NCBI GenBank assembly: GCA_013399895.1
Contig: VXBA01001570.1
Location: 631,488-695,487, forward strand
Source: Serilophus lunatus
Lineage: Eukaryota > Chordata > Aves > Passeriformes > Eurylaimidae
Direction of reading: 5' to 3'
Length of the DNA: 64,000 bases
The translations under genes were made by a program, and so were the position numbers. The notes beneath the pieces are model-generated. The model saw nothing but the letters and a program-made list of their open reading frames with translations, did no database searches and had not been told where the DNA came from. The stretch's first letter is position 1; every line of letters begins with the position of its first letter. This document shows, piece by piece, positions 10,718 to 21,979 of this stretch.

Positions 10718-11423
10718 TTATGAATTCACTTATCTGGCTCAGCTTCAACCTGGAAAGAGAATCATTTAAAAAAACAACAAAAAAAGCATCCAATTCCTCT
10801 GAAACAACACTAATCTGAGCCTGCAAAGTGTCCCTGTCCTCGTGGGCAGAGCCTTCTGATCGACTGAGCCAAAGACAACTGTATTATTTAGGAGCCATTT
10901 GCAAGCTGGCAAATTAAACAGGGCTTTTTAAATTTTTTTTTTTTTCCTAAAGGGAAGTACTCACAGCCTTATAGTACTAGTAAAACAGCCAAATGATTTT
11001 TCTTTTCCTCTGACAGAGCCAGATTCTGCAGGTTATAGGGGCAGGAAAGCAGCACAGCAGGATCTGTTGTTCTCCAGCTCCTCAGGACCACCACTGAGGC
11101 AACCACCAAGGTTTTGATGCCTCCCAGTCTTGCTGCAGCAAGATTTTGGTGTTTTGGTGAGTCAAGAGCAGAGTTGGACTCTGTAGGTACACAGGGCAGG
11201 ATCCTGACACATAGGGAAAGTATGGAGGGGTTACCCCAGGGGTGCATCAGCAGGGTCTGACCCTCATAAGTGTGTGAGCATTCTTCTCAGAAGAACCTCT
11301 TGAACGGCTCCTGAGCACACCCTGGCCAGACAATACTTCTGAAAGCAGTTTTTGCAGGGTGTCTGGTTCTGGAGGGTGCAAGTCCTGTCCAGCAGGCAAG
11401 TCCCCACCTTTCTCAGAGCATTT
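10718..11423. other. Noncoding stretch, no gene recognised
   Basis: Contains A-rich runs at about 10769-10790 and an A/T run at about 10927-10946 (T13). Otherwise this is unique sequence without recognisable features. Confidence 0.4.
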
Positions 11424-11502
11424 AGAATCCCAGAATGGTTTGGTTTGGAAGAGACCTTAAAGATCATCTACTTCCAACTCCCTGCTGTGTGCAGGGAAAT
11501 CT
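11424..11502 (-). mobile_element. CR1 LINE 3'-end fragment
   Basis: A short minus-strand CR1 terminus. The plus strand reads 'gaatcccagaatggtttggt', 'ttggaagagaccttaaagat', 'catctacttccaactccctg'. Only about 80 bp of the 3' end remain. It is the last recognisable CR1 before a gap of about 26 kb. Confidence 0.9.
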
Positions 11503-14500
11503 TACATTTGCATAGTAAAACCTGAGGCAGGGAGTTTTCTGCCTTTAAATCTTCGAGCTTAACTGATATTCTGCACAAGCAAACTGTTATTGTGCCCGTA
11601 TTATGATGGAAACCAGCAATAAATATGAAGATGCTATCTAAGCCAACATGGCACTGTGTTTTACCACATCAATCTCGGGGTGCCTACCCTTGGATCTGCA
11701 CATCAGGCCAGATTTCAGAGACTTCCTCTTGGTTTCATCTTAACCTGCTGCTTCCCCTGTGCCGTGGGCTGCTCGAGACCAGCTGCGAAGCATCATTGTA
11801 CAAGACAGAACATATGCACCAGTAAACAAATTAAGGCCATCTCCAAAACAACAGGCCCCTGGCTTCCTGGAAGAGCTGCAAAGAGAAACTTAATCAACAG
11901 CAGCGGGGGAAACGGGGAAGGGGAGGAGATGGAGCTCTGCTAATGAAGGCGACGCTCTCAGCCTGCAAACGCAGCACGCGAGGAGGCGACGGCGGGGTCA
12001 GCAGCAGCTCAGGAGGAGCTCGTGGAGCCTCGACCCTGCTGGCTCCAAGGCAACTCCGCTTTGCACTGCACAGAACAGCCAGTTTGAGATGATGCAGGGA
12101 GAAAAACAAGGAGCTGAGCAGAGGGTGCAGGATGAGAAGCACCCAGCATGGTCTGACTCAGCTGGAGAGGCCAGAGTGGGGTTGGTTCCATGGCCTTGCT
12201 GGTTCCATGACCTTCCTGGTTCCATGGCCTTGCTGAGCTTCCCTGGCTCTGTCCCCAGGGGCTCATTAACAGGACGAACTTGCAGCAGTAAAATCAGCTG
12301 AATGCCAGAGCAGGTAAATCTCTGACACCTCCGCACAGATGCTCCAGAGGTTTAGGTGTCTTGCCATCAGATCTCGGGTCCTTACCTCGGGAGTGATGAT
12401 GTGGGAAAAGGAAAGAGCAGAAACCTTTTCTTTCACTTCCCACCTGCAGGAAGGGCCCCCTCTGGCTTCATCCTGGAGCTGAGGAGCCTTCCCTATTAAA
12501 AAGCTTGACCCTACAGTCCCAGAGTGAATTTACTTACAGTGATTCCTCTTGGGAGCCTGTGACCAAAAAAAATTAAACCAAACCAAAATTTATGGCAAAT
12601 TGTGATAATTTAGCATTGAAGAAAACCTATATTTTTGATAAACCCATGCATATGCACCTGGCTGTTTGCTCCTCTCTAACCTTACCTTGTTAGGACCAAC
12701 TGAATCTCCCTGGTTTTCCATCTACCCTGAAAGCACAAGACACTCAGAATATGTTCTCCTAGCAACCCTGGAAGCCCTGTGGGATATCCCAAGGTCTCTC
12801 AGGCCAGTCCTTGCAGCCTGACTCCTCTCTTGGCACACCAGACTCATCTCCCTTTGTCATTGCAAGCTGCTGGAAAGACAACTGGGAGCCTCAGCTCCTC
12901 CTTACCTCAGGCCCCAGTTTCAGAACAGAGTCTGGCACTGAAGTCTAACACAAATCCCCTGGTGTGATAACAGGCAGTCAGGGCATCTGACAGCTAACAG
13001 AGAAGTATTTAAAATAACTGGCTGACTTAAGACAAGTGTCTCCTTAATCCTAAGCAGTTAAAGGTTGTTTTATGCTCTAGATGACAAAGGTTTGTATAGC
13101 TAGTTTATCATATGTTTAAAGCTGCCTTAATGTACCAGCAGAGGATCTGCTATTCAACTCAGGCATAGCAGGAGGAAAGCTGGTCTCACACTTCAGTGGG
13201 AAGAAATAAGAAACATGTAATAACCTAGAGCTTCTTATTGCACAACCTAAAATCCTTTGGAAGCAGGTGAGAAGAAATGAGCATCTTCACAACCATAAAC
13301 CTGTTGGAAATTCATTGCTTTGTCTTCTTTGTAGTTTCCCTCTCTAGCTGGAAGGGCTTCATATCTGGGATGGAAACATGGAGAAATCCAACTCTGCACA
13401 AAGGACCAGAACAAGCATTTGTAAAAAAGCAGACGACTCTGATCCTCTTGTTCTCTGCAACAACCAGGAAAGCTGCAATTCTTTCTTTCTGAGCAACTTC
13501 TCTCTGTTAACACACTCATGGACACACCAAACCCAGCAAACAGGGAATCCAAATCAAGAGAAGTCTGTTCAACCACATCCCTGCGTTAGACTGGGCAGTT
13601 CCCAATTCATCACATTTTCAGAGACACCAAAACCAAAGACCAGGGAATAATTCTGGGAAGTTATTCCTCGATGACACTTTCTGGGTGGCATCATCTGTGC
13701 AGATCCCTTCCCTTTCTAAGAGCCTCTTTCCTTCTACCCTTGTGTCTTTTAATTTGTAACCTCTTCATTGAAAATCCCAACTCCTTCCTGAAGTAGCAGG
13801 TTCTCCAGTCCTAGAAAAGACCTCTTTAGGCCATTCCCATTTCACCAGGAAGAGAAATGCCAGCCCATGCTGTGTTGCAGGAGGCCCACAACACCTACAG
13901 CATTTCTGCTGGCTCCTGGATTCTGGATTCTGCTTTTCCAACCCATGCCAGTTTTCCAAGCCCTCTTCCAAAACAAACTGGCATAGAGGGTGAACAAAAG
14001 GCAGCTCAAGCTGTTCAGACCTTCACAGCACCTGCAAAAGGAGCTTTATATCACTTAACTATTAAGCCCTGACAGGGATGTGCTGGCTGTGGTCCAGCAC
14101 AAAGCTCCAACAGTGGCGAGAAGCTCCATCCAAGCTCCTCCAGGAGCTTGGGAACCCCTTGACTGCCCTGGTGGGATCATTGTAGGAGGCTGTCAGTGCC
14201 TATGGTGTAGCTGTCATGAAAAAGAGGGTACCCAGAGGGCTGTGCTGGCAGTAGTCACACCTGAGCAGTGCAAGATGTCAGGATCCTCTCCATTCCCACC
14301 AGGAAAAGCGCTGCGCACACAGAGACTTGGCTTCACAAGATGGATCTGGCACGTCACTGTGCCAAGCTGAGATCCAGGTCTGATTTTTGGCTCCTCCTGC
14401 ACAGCCCCATCTCTCTCCCCAAACCCAGTAATTCTCAAATCTAGGCTTTTGCTGGTATCTCATCCCTCATCAGTGGTGGATTGCAGGAGTTAAACTCCTT

Positions 14501-15192
14501 GTTGCAAAGCAGTGATTCCATTTTCCTCTGGTCTTAAGCAGCTTCAATCCATCTTAGTGCATTACAGAGCCTGCACTGATTGTTCTGCTCTAGTGAGTAA
14601 TAACAACTTGTACTTTGCAGATTACCCCAGGGACACAGGCTCCTGGCTCTGCCTTTCCACTGGCTCTGCAGGGCAGGCACACATCTGCCCAAGCACCCCC
14701 AGAGAGAGGGATGGGACTGCAGGAACAATGTGCAAAGGAATTTGGGTGGGAAGGTGTCAAGAGTGAAGGGCACCAGAGTGTGGCTGATGGGGAATTTGGG
14801 GTGCCCAGTCCTGGGAGGGTGAATATCCAGGGGAACATCATGGTATGGGGGACAGGGAGAGAGCAGTGGGGAGGGAAAGTGATGGAAAAATGGGATAAAA
14901 GAGAGAGAGGATCAGGAGCAGCTGGAAGAGCATGCACTTGCCATCATGGTGTAGCCTCAGGTGGAGAACAAGATAAAAAGCTGTGGCTTCGCTGACACGG
15001 CATATGGAGGAAGGGCAAAAACATATTTTCAGCCATGAGAGGGGACAAAAGAGGTTTTTGTCCATATCTTCTCCTTTCCCACACACCCAAATTCCCCAGG
15101 GCACTCCGAGGGGAGGAAAACACCTCCCTGTGAAACAACCCCCTCAGCTCAGCAGCTGCTCCATTCAAGGCCCTGCCAGGGCCAGCACGTGA
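11503..15192. other. Noncoding stretch with a small CpG cluster
   Basis: Mostly unique sequence. A local CpG cluster lies at about 11900-12000, and a 17-bp tandem triplication at 12184-12234. The region 12550-13250 is AT-rich. No coding exon or transposon was recognised. Confidence 0.4.
12184..12234. repeat. 17-bp tandem repeat, three copies
   Basis: Three adjacent 17-bp units: ggttccatggccttgct, ggttccatgaccttcct, ggttccatggccttgct. The first and third are identical and the middle one differs at two positions. This is a minor minisatellite. Confidence 0.9.
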
Positions 15193-15237
15193 GGGAAGAA
15201 AAGGAGATGGGAAGGAAATGGACACGGAGGAGAGAAA

Positions 15238-16353
15238 ATGGAGAGCAGTGGAAGAGGCATGAGGGGAAGGCAGAGGTGCCTGTTGAGGCAGCAGCCCTTT
15301 CAGAGAAGCTTCTGGAAGGAAGTGGCCGGGGCGGCCTCGGGAGCCTGCCAAGGGGAGGCCCTTGGGGCCAAGACCCCCCAGCCCCCTGTCCCTGTCATGT
15401 GGCACCCACTGCTGTCCCCTTTCTGCCTGGCCAGCGTGTTCCTGGCCTGCAGCAGCCCTGCCAGTGGCCCTGGGCCGAGGGGCCTGGCTGCTGCTGCGTG
15501 CCCGCGGCTGCTCCTCGCTGAGGAAGACGTGGAGGGTGGTGGCTGCTCCCACACACCTTCCATGGCCCTCAGACCCCAGAACTGCAGGGTCACAGCCCCT
15601 CCTGCTCAGCGAGGGGGACACAGGACCAACCCATCAGCCTCTGAGCATCTGGCACCAAGGCATGGAGAGGTCAAAGGAGGGCTTGTGGTGTCCATCAAGG
15701 AGGAGGACATGAGGCTTCAGAAAAAGACCTGCTGGGCTGAGCAAGGGAATACCATCCTCCTGGATGAGCAGTGCTTCTGGAAGGACACTGCGTGGAGCTT
15801 CAGCCACCACGGCTGCAGGCACCTCACCCACCATCCAGGCTCCCTTTACTCCAGTCTCATCCTGCCCCTCTGCAGGGCCATGGGCATCCTGCTCACCACC
15901 ATAACAAGCATCCAGCTTCTTGTAAGATGCTGGAAGAGTTACCAAAGCCAGAGGGAGAGCATGGAGGGGTGGCCAGAGCCTCCCCACAGCGTGGTTTGGG
16001 GGGCTGCTGCCTGCCCTGAGTGTGCCATCTGCCTGCAGGCCTGGGAGCCTGGCTGGGCACTGAAGTTGTTGTCCTGCTCTCATGTCTACCATGGAAAGTG
16101 CATCGACTGGTGGCACCGGGCTCAGCCTGGCAGCAAGACCTGCCCGCTCTGCCTGCGTGGTGTCGATCCACCCCCCTGCACACAACAGCCAGCAGGAGTC
16201 ACCTGGGAAGGCTCTTCCAAACACCTGGAACAATCGAGACCCTGCCACACAATTCCCACCAGCTCTCTCTTCTGCTCTCCTACCAATTCAGTGCCTCTTG
16301 GGAAGTGTGAACATAGCACTGGATTATTAAAATACATGGAAATGTGTGAGTAG
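15238..16353 (+). CDS. RING-H2 finger protein, putative E3 ubiquitin ligase
   Basis: An uninterrupted frame of 371 codons, open from about 15193 and closed by TAG at 16351-16353. Near the C-terminus it carries a complete RING-H2 pattern: C262-x2-C265-x14-C280-x-H282-x2-H285-x2-C288-x13-C302-x2-C305. The first pair sits in CAIC and the last in CPLC, and W292 is at the usual place after C288. Proteins with this fold bind two zinc ions and recruit E2 enzymes as ubiquitin ligases. Residues 202-232 (LILPL...GILLTTITSIQLLV) are moderately hydrophobic and could be a membrane anchor, though an Arg lies inside. That order resembles membrane RING-H2 ligases such as the RNF13/ZNRF4 group, but no protease-associated domain is visible. 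The first ~150 residues are low-information, so the true start is uncertain. A good acceptor ends at 15875 (pyrimidine tract, 'cccctctgcag') just before M215 (15880), so the real product may be a terminal exon from 15876. An AATAAA lies at 16841-16846. It could instead be a retrocopy. Confidence 0.6.
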   Translation: MESSGRGMRGRQRCLLRQQPFQRSFWKEVAGAASGACQGEALGAKTPQPPVPVMWHPLLSPFCLASVFLACSSPASGPGPRGLAAAACPRLLLAEEDVEGGGCSHTPSMALRPQNCRVTAPPAQRGGHRTNPSASEHLAPRHGEVKGGLVVSIKEEDMRLQKKTCWAEQGNTILLDEQCFWKDTAWSFSHHGCRHLTHHPGSLYSSLILPLCRAMGILLTTITSIQLLVRCWKSYQSQRESMEGWPEPPHSVVWGAAACPECAICLQAWEPGWALKLLSCSHVYHGKCIDWWHRAQPGSKTCPLCLRGVDPPPCTQQPAGVTWEGSSKHLEQSRPCHTIPTSSLFCSPTNSVPLGKCEHSTGLLKYMEMCE

Positions 16354-19300
16354 GGAATACAGCCTGGAAGGACAAGTGGAATACTGAAGATACAGCCTTG
16401 GCTCTGCCCAGTTTGGGCAGCTGATCACATACAGGTCTGCTTCACATTCAATTTGAGGGCCACAAGCACAGAAGAGAAGTTCTTACCAAGCCCCTGGATG
16501 ACTCATCCTGAGTTTCCTCTTCTTCCTCTGCTTCTTAAGATCTGTCTTCCTAAAGATGCACAATTTTATTCCAATTATTGCAATTAGGGGCCAATTGGTT
16601 ATTATTGGTTATTATTTCAGTAAGGGGTCAGTTACCACAGTTACCACAGTTACCAGTTAATTTTCATCACAAAACCTGAGTTGACCAAACAAACACCTTT
16701 CTCTACAAGTTATTTTTTACATGCAAGTAGTTAAAAAAGAACAAAAAACCTACTAAACAGAGATGGCTCTGCTTTATGTCCAAGCTTTGCAAGGCATTTT
16801 GCCAAAACTAGAAAAGATATTATTTCCAGCACCAATATTTAATAAAGATGTCTTCTTCCTTTGCAAGGCCAATAGCTGAAACTGGAACCCATTTCCAGAC
16901 CTGGGCACTAACTTGCAATGGCCCAGATTTGCTCAGCTGCCTTTTTTAATTGTGGGCATTAGGAGATTATAGGTACTTTTGCAGCAGGGCCATAAAACAC
17001 TGCCTTGTAATCTGCTGTGTGCATTAGGGTCCAGATTATCATGCTTGTACTTGATAATAACAGAGGAGAGATTGCCTGGACCCCTGGGAAATCCAGGAGA
17101 GACACCTGGTTGATAGTGAGACACGTGGAGAGGATGGTGACACACTAGGGCTTGTGGAGAGCCCACAAACCTGCTCCCCATCCCTTTCCTACGGTGGCAA
17201 ACAGTGAGACACATAAACCTCTCCATTTTCTATCTCCCCAGCTCACATTTTGGGTGATGGCTCTGACTGTTTCAGCTCCCTATTCTGTAAAGACATGGGT
17301 TATCCTTCCCTTTCATCCTAGATGAAAGGAGGTGGTTACATGCACCAGTTTCTAAATCAGCTCCTAGCAAAAAAAATCATTAGGAGGGTGCAGGTCTGCC
17401 TTCCAGCTGGCTCACTACTGAGCTGGGGACTTGCTCAGTCAGCAGCAGGGAGGAAACGTGTCCCACATAAGTTTTAAGATAAACTGGGAGCACTGGAAGC
17501 ACAAAGTTTTCACTGGAAGGTCACTAGATGGCCCCAGATCTTCCTCCACAGCAACCACCAGTGTTTTGGCTCTGGGAGCCTGATCTTTGCTCATCCTACA
17601 GCCTGACCCCGAAGGAGCAGCATGTCCTGATAAGAAGGGCGCCAAGTTAGAAGCAGGGATATTTGCCAAGATGTCTTGAGCAAAGCATTTAACCCCCCCA
17701 AATGGCTTTTTGTGCTCCTGGGCTTTGGCTGTTGAGGGCAGGAGAGGCTGTTGTGTGTCCAAGCAATGCCAAGGCCTGCAGACACCGACCTAATACAGAT
17801 AAAGGACAAGAAGTGTGATTATATACAAACTCCCATCATTCCACTGCCAGGCTGCTGCAAAAAGCCATCTACACTTATCCCTCAAGTTAAATCACTGCTG
17901 GATCTGGGGCCTGTAATGCATGTTTTGTTGGAGCTGTAATGATGTCCACACAGGTCAGGCTCCTCTGTGTCTCTGTTACAGTTTAAGCTGTTTGGGCAGG
18001 ACCAGAATTAGATTCTGTGGGCAGTTATGTGGGTTTAAATCACCATTAAATTCCTCTGGATTGAGCAGATGCTTCTGTGGAGAGCAAGCCAGGGGAAGAG
18101 CTGGGTTTATATCCCAAATCCTGCACTAAGTGATGGCCCCAGAAAACAGGTACAGAGGAACACGGGGACTTTGGGAGTGGTGGGGTAAGTGATCAGTTAA
18201 TAGAGGCAAATGATCTCTTCCTTCCTTCCAGCTTGGATCTTTGTTCGAGTGGTGGAATGGGACCCGTTCCCTGTAATTGCTCTGCTCCTGCACACAACTG
18301 CTCTCTCCCACGTGTGGCTTGTTGACATTTAAATAAATTGCAATTATTCCGACAAAGTAGATTGCAGGGACTCCAGAGAAAATGGGTCAAAAATACGTCC
18401 AGGAGCATCTGCAATGTATTTAACACATGAATATGACAGGGCAGGATGAGGAGAGTGGGTGCTGGCAATAATAGATGCAGCACAGGGCTGAAGGCAGCCT
18501 GGCACAGCCTCACACCATGCTGGGATCCTTGGCTTAACCTCAGCCAACAGGAGCCAAAGCCTCCAGGATGATGAAGCAGGGAGACAGCAGTGATACAAAT
18601 GGAAACACAGAGGGAACGGGAGCACCCAGGGATCCTTTTTGACTCTTTGAGTGAAGATCATCTTGGCCACAGTCTTCAACTCTCCTTCCTTCCTTTTGCA
18701 GGAGCATTCAGGGATTTCAGAAGAGGCTGAGGGCTTGAGCTTCCTATCTCACATTGCCTGGAGGTGGGATATGGGTATCCTGCTGTCCACTCAGATTCCA
18801 CCTTTCCCTACTTCCTCACTCCCTGGAGCCTTCTCTGGACCCCGTTCAGCTCTTCCTTGACCTGCAGTCTCTCTTGGAGAAGATTTGTCCTTTTGCCCAC
18901 ATCTCTCTGTGTTACTGAGTTCCAATCTGGACACTGCAAACACTTGATTTCCCCTTTTGTCCAAGGGTTTTCACAAGCAACCCAAATGGCTGATCCCTCC
19001 TGCCTTGCTGATTCTAGGATATAAGAGGTGGTTCTGGAGCAGCTGGGAGATAAGAGGTTCCTTCATCCCACATCTGTCACAGCTCACACAGACTGATCCT
19101 TGTCCAGCCCCAAAGACAAACCTACCCTCATGTAGGTCACTGACAGTACAGAAAGCTTTGATCTGAGGCAGAAATAAAGCTCTGAGTGCAAGTAAAGAGG
19201 CAAAGATTTTAGAGAACACCAGGAGAATGGATGCCATCACAAGAAGCACAAGAACAAGCCAAAAATACACCTTAAAATGGTTTACCTTCATCTTCTTAAT

Positions 19301-21945
19301 CTCTCATTCTACTAGAAAACCTTTGCCTTCTCCCCTCTCCCCAAACTTTTCCCTTGTTTTGTTTCCCAATGCATCAAAATGTCTCCCTGCAAGTGTAAAA
19401 CTCTTTAGATGAGGGGAAAGTAAAATCGATTTGAAATCACAGCTGCTGGGAGTCTCTGGCACACACACACACACTGTCTGCTGACATTTTCTGGAGCTCT
19501 TTTCCCAGTGAAATCTGTCTCAAGCAGAGCCCATGGGGGCCAGTAACAAATCAGTTGCCTGGTACACGAGTGATTTTTTTAACTATAGGTCCAACACAAC
19601 TGCACTGGAAACCACAGGGTTGGTCTCCAGTGGATCATTAAACAAAAAGGGCTGTTTGTTAAAAGGTACAGGGTTTTAGGGATTTGTGGTTCCAAACCAA
19701 CTTAGGTTCATTGCATGCTCAATCCTGCTTTGTTCTGACAGCCAGGAGAACTCCTGCATTCCCATCAGACTGGTATTCCTCTGGGCACTGAGCAGTCACC
19801 ATCTGACTTGGGAATTGCCTGAAAGATGGGAGCTTCTGCTGTCAAACACTTGGTGAAGGAGGGACAACACCTGTGCCTTATGCTTTCCACTCCTTTTCCA
19901 TCTTTTTTTCACCATTAGCAGTTAATTACCAGAATTTTAAAACCAGTTTTTATAGCTAGAAGCAGAAGTCTTTTTTAGCCATTTGATTTCCAGCAGCTCA
20001 GGTTTTAAAGCAAGTAAAGTGAAAAGCTCTAACACAAAAGCTGGAGTGCCTCCCAAGATCACCTACCACCCACTCTTGGTGTGGAGGGACAGGAATCCAA
20101 CAAGCTCAGCCCAGCAAGACCAAACATATCATCCCCTCCAGCCCACTGAGCTGCTCACTCAGGGACCTTTCAGGTGGATCTGCTCCCTCAGGAGTTTGGG
20201 TAATGGCAGAGTGAGGCCACACAGGCAAAAAGAGACTTTCAGCTCTTGCTATTTTGAATGACAGTTACCAATTGACTTATTTCAGATGACAGAAGCCAGA
20301 GAGAGATGAAATGAGAAGTGCATACATGGAGCAGACTAAAAAGGAAGGTAAGAAGAAATTTAAGTGGTTGACAATAATGTCACATGAGCCAGACTTGGGC
20401 CACAGTCACTGGGAGATGACACAGGCCTGCAGAGATGAGGTAAAAGCATTGCTTTGCAGCTGGAGGCAACAAAAGGGACAAGTTTGTTGTATCCTGGGAA
20501 CCTCCAAACCTGCAGAAGCCTCTAAGGAGAAATAGGTTCTGCTGTGGCTCCAAGGGATAACACCAAAGTGGGACAGTGCCTCTGTGACTGTCTTGTACTT
20601 TTACTCTGAGACCAGCCCAGAAATGTGAATTTAGAGCTACCCAACTGCACTCAGGATGAATCTTCAGCTCCAAATTGCAAATGACTTTGCCATGTGAGAA
20701 AGGGATGTATCTCAGATTCCTGCCACCCAAACACTGGTTGAGTTCTTGTCAAGATAAGGCTAAAATGCTGCAGGAAACTTTCCTCACACTGGATTTATTT
20801 AAGGGCCATGCTCTAAATCATGATTGCCATGATCTCAGTGATAGTTGGGTACAAGGGGGTCTGGAAGACAAAGCTGCACATGTATGAGCAGGGGGACCAA
20901 CATGGGACTTGTGATTTACATGGCAGGGTGCAGGGAAGGGATGACCTGAGGATCCTGCTGTGTTCCCATGCTTCCCACAGTCCTGCATTGACACCTGGGC
21001 CCACATCCAGCCCAGGGAGAAGGACACATCCCTTCTGCAAGCAGCTGGTGAACATCTCTGGGCAAGGTCACCTCCTGAGGAAGCAAATGAGGAGGAACAG
21101 CTCCATGAAGGTGATGCACTCAGGAAAGGGCATGGAGAGGCATCATCTTCCTCCTCTTCAACACATCCAAGCACAGTGGGAAGGGTTTGACACACTGAAG
21201 GACAGCACCTTTGGAGCTGTGACAGGGCTGAGTTATCATTAAACCAAGGGAAATCTCCACTGTGATTCCTTCAGCCCTTGCTCCAGGCCAGCTTTTATTG
21301 GGAATCAATTAACACTGAAGTTTTTTCTCCCCTCCCCTGCTCACCACAATGAAATAAAAGCATGAAATCTCAGCTGGAAATACTAAAAACTCCTTGAGCC
21401 AGAGCAACAGGGGGAAAGCAAAAAGGAGGAGGGAAGCAGGGATTTAAAAACACTTGGTGTGGAAGCAGGTTTACATCTGCTGGAATGCTTCCTCAAATCC
21501 TTCTCAAACACATGGATGCACAAGCACCCACAAACACACTGAATCTTACTTTTTAGTGTTGCCCTAGGGCTGTGCCCCAAAATCCCACGTGGGATCTGTT
21601 CCCTGGGTGTTGCAGCCAGCAGGAAACATTTCCAAGCCTGACAAGTAGAAAAGAAAAAAATAAGGGGCATGAAAGGGTAAAGCTGAAGCAACTCTGATCA
21701 GCTGTGAGAACAGAGCTCCCAAGCCCCCAGAACTCCCCACCATCACCCAGGGCACTGACACAAACAGTCAGGGAGCTCAGCACAGACCCCTGCAAAGGAC
21801 AGCAGAGCTTTTAACAACACTGAGAGAAAAACCACACTGCAAATATTAAGGGCACTTCTCACACTGTCTCCTCAGACAGGAGGTGATGCCAGTGGGAGGC
21901 AGAGGTCTCTGAAGCAGGATTTGCTTTGTGGAGCTGGGGATATAT
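16354..21945. other. Gene-free stretch, no CR1
   Basis: No coding exon, RNA gene or recognisable transposon. A 9-bp unit (agttaccac) occurs three times at about 16630-16656, preceded by a duplicated 'ttggttatta'. A short (AC)n lies at about 19460-19474. Frames of 60-140 codons occur on both strands without domains. The start of this block, to about 16850, could be 3' untranslated sequence of the RING frame. Confidence 0.45.
16841..16846 (+). promoter_or_regulatory. Possible polyadenylation signal AATAAA
   Basis: A canonical AATAAA hexamer about 490 bp downstream of the stop codon of the RING-H2 frame, followed by a T-rich stretch ('gtcttcttccttt'). It could serve that transcript. Hexamers occur by chance in AT-rich DNA, so the assignment is tentative. 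Confidence 0.25.
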
Positions 21946-21979
21946 AAAAAAAAAAAAAAAAAAGAAAAAGAAAAAGAAA
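21946..21979. repeat. Poly-A / (A5G)n low-complexity tract
   Basis: A run of about 18 A followed by gaaaaagaaaaagaaa. It could be an old poly-A tail or a slippage-generated tract. No retrocopy body is recognisable on its 5' side. Confidence 0.9.

Noticed and set aside
14944..16248. Minus-strand frames of 225 and 204 codons
   Set aside because: The second is the antisense shadow of the RING-H2 frame and the first lies in the adjacent GC-rich part; neither shows a recognisable motif.
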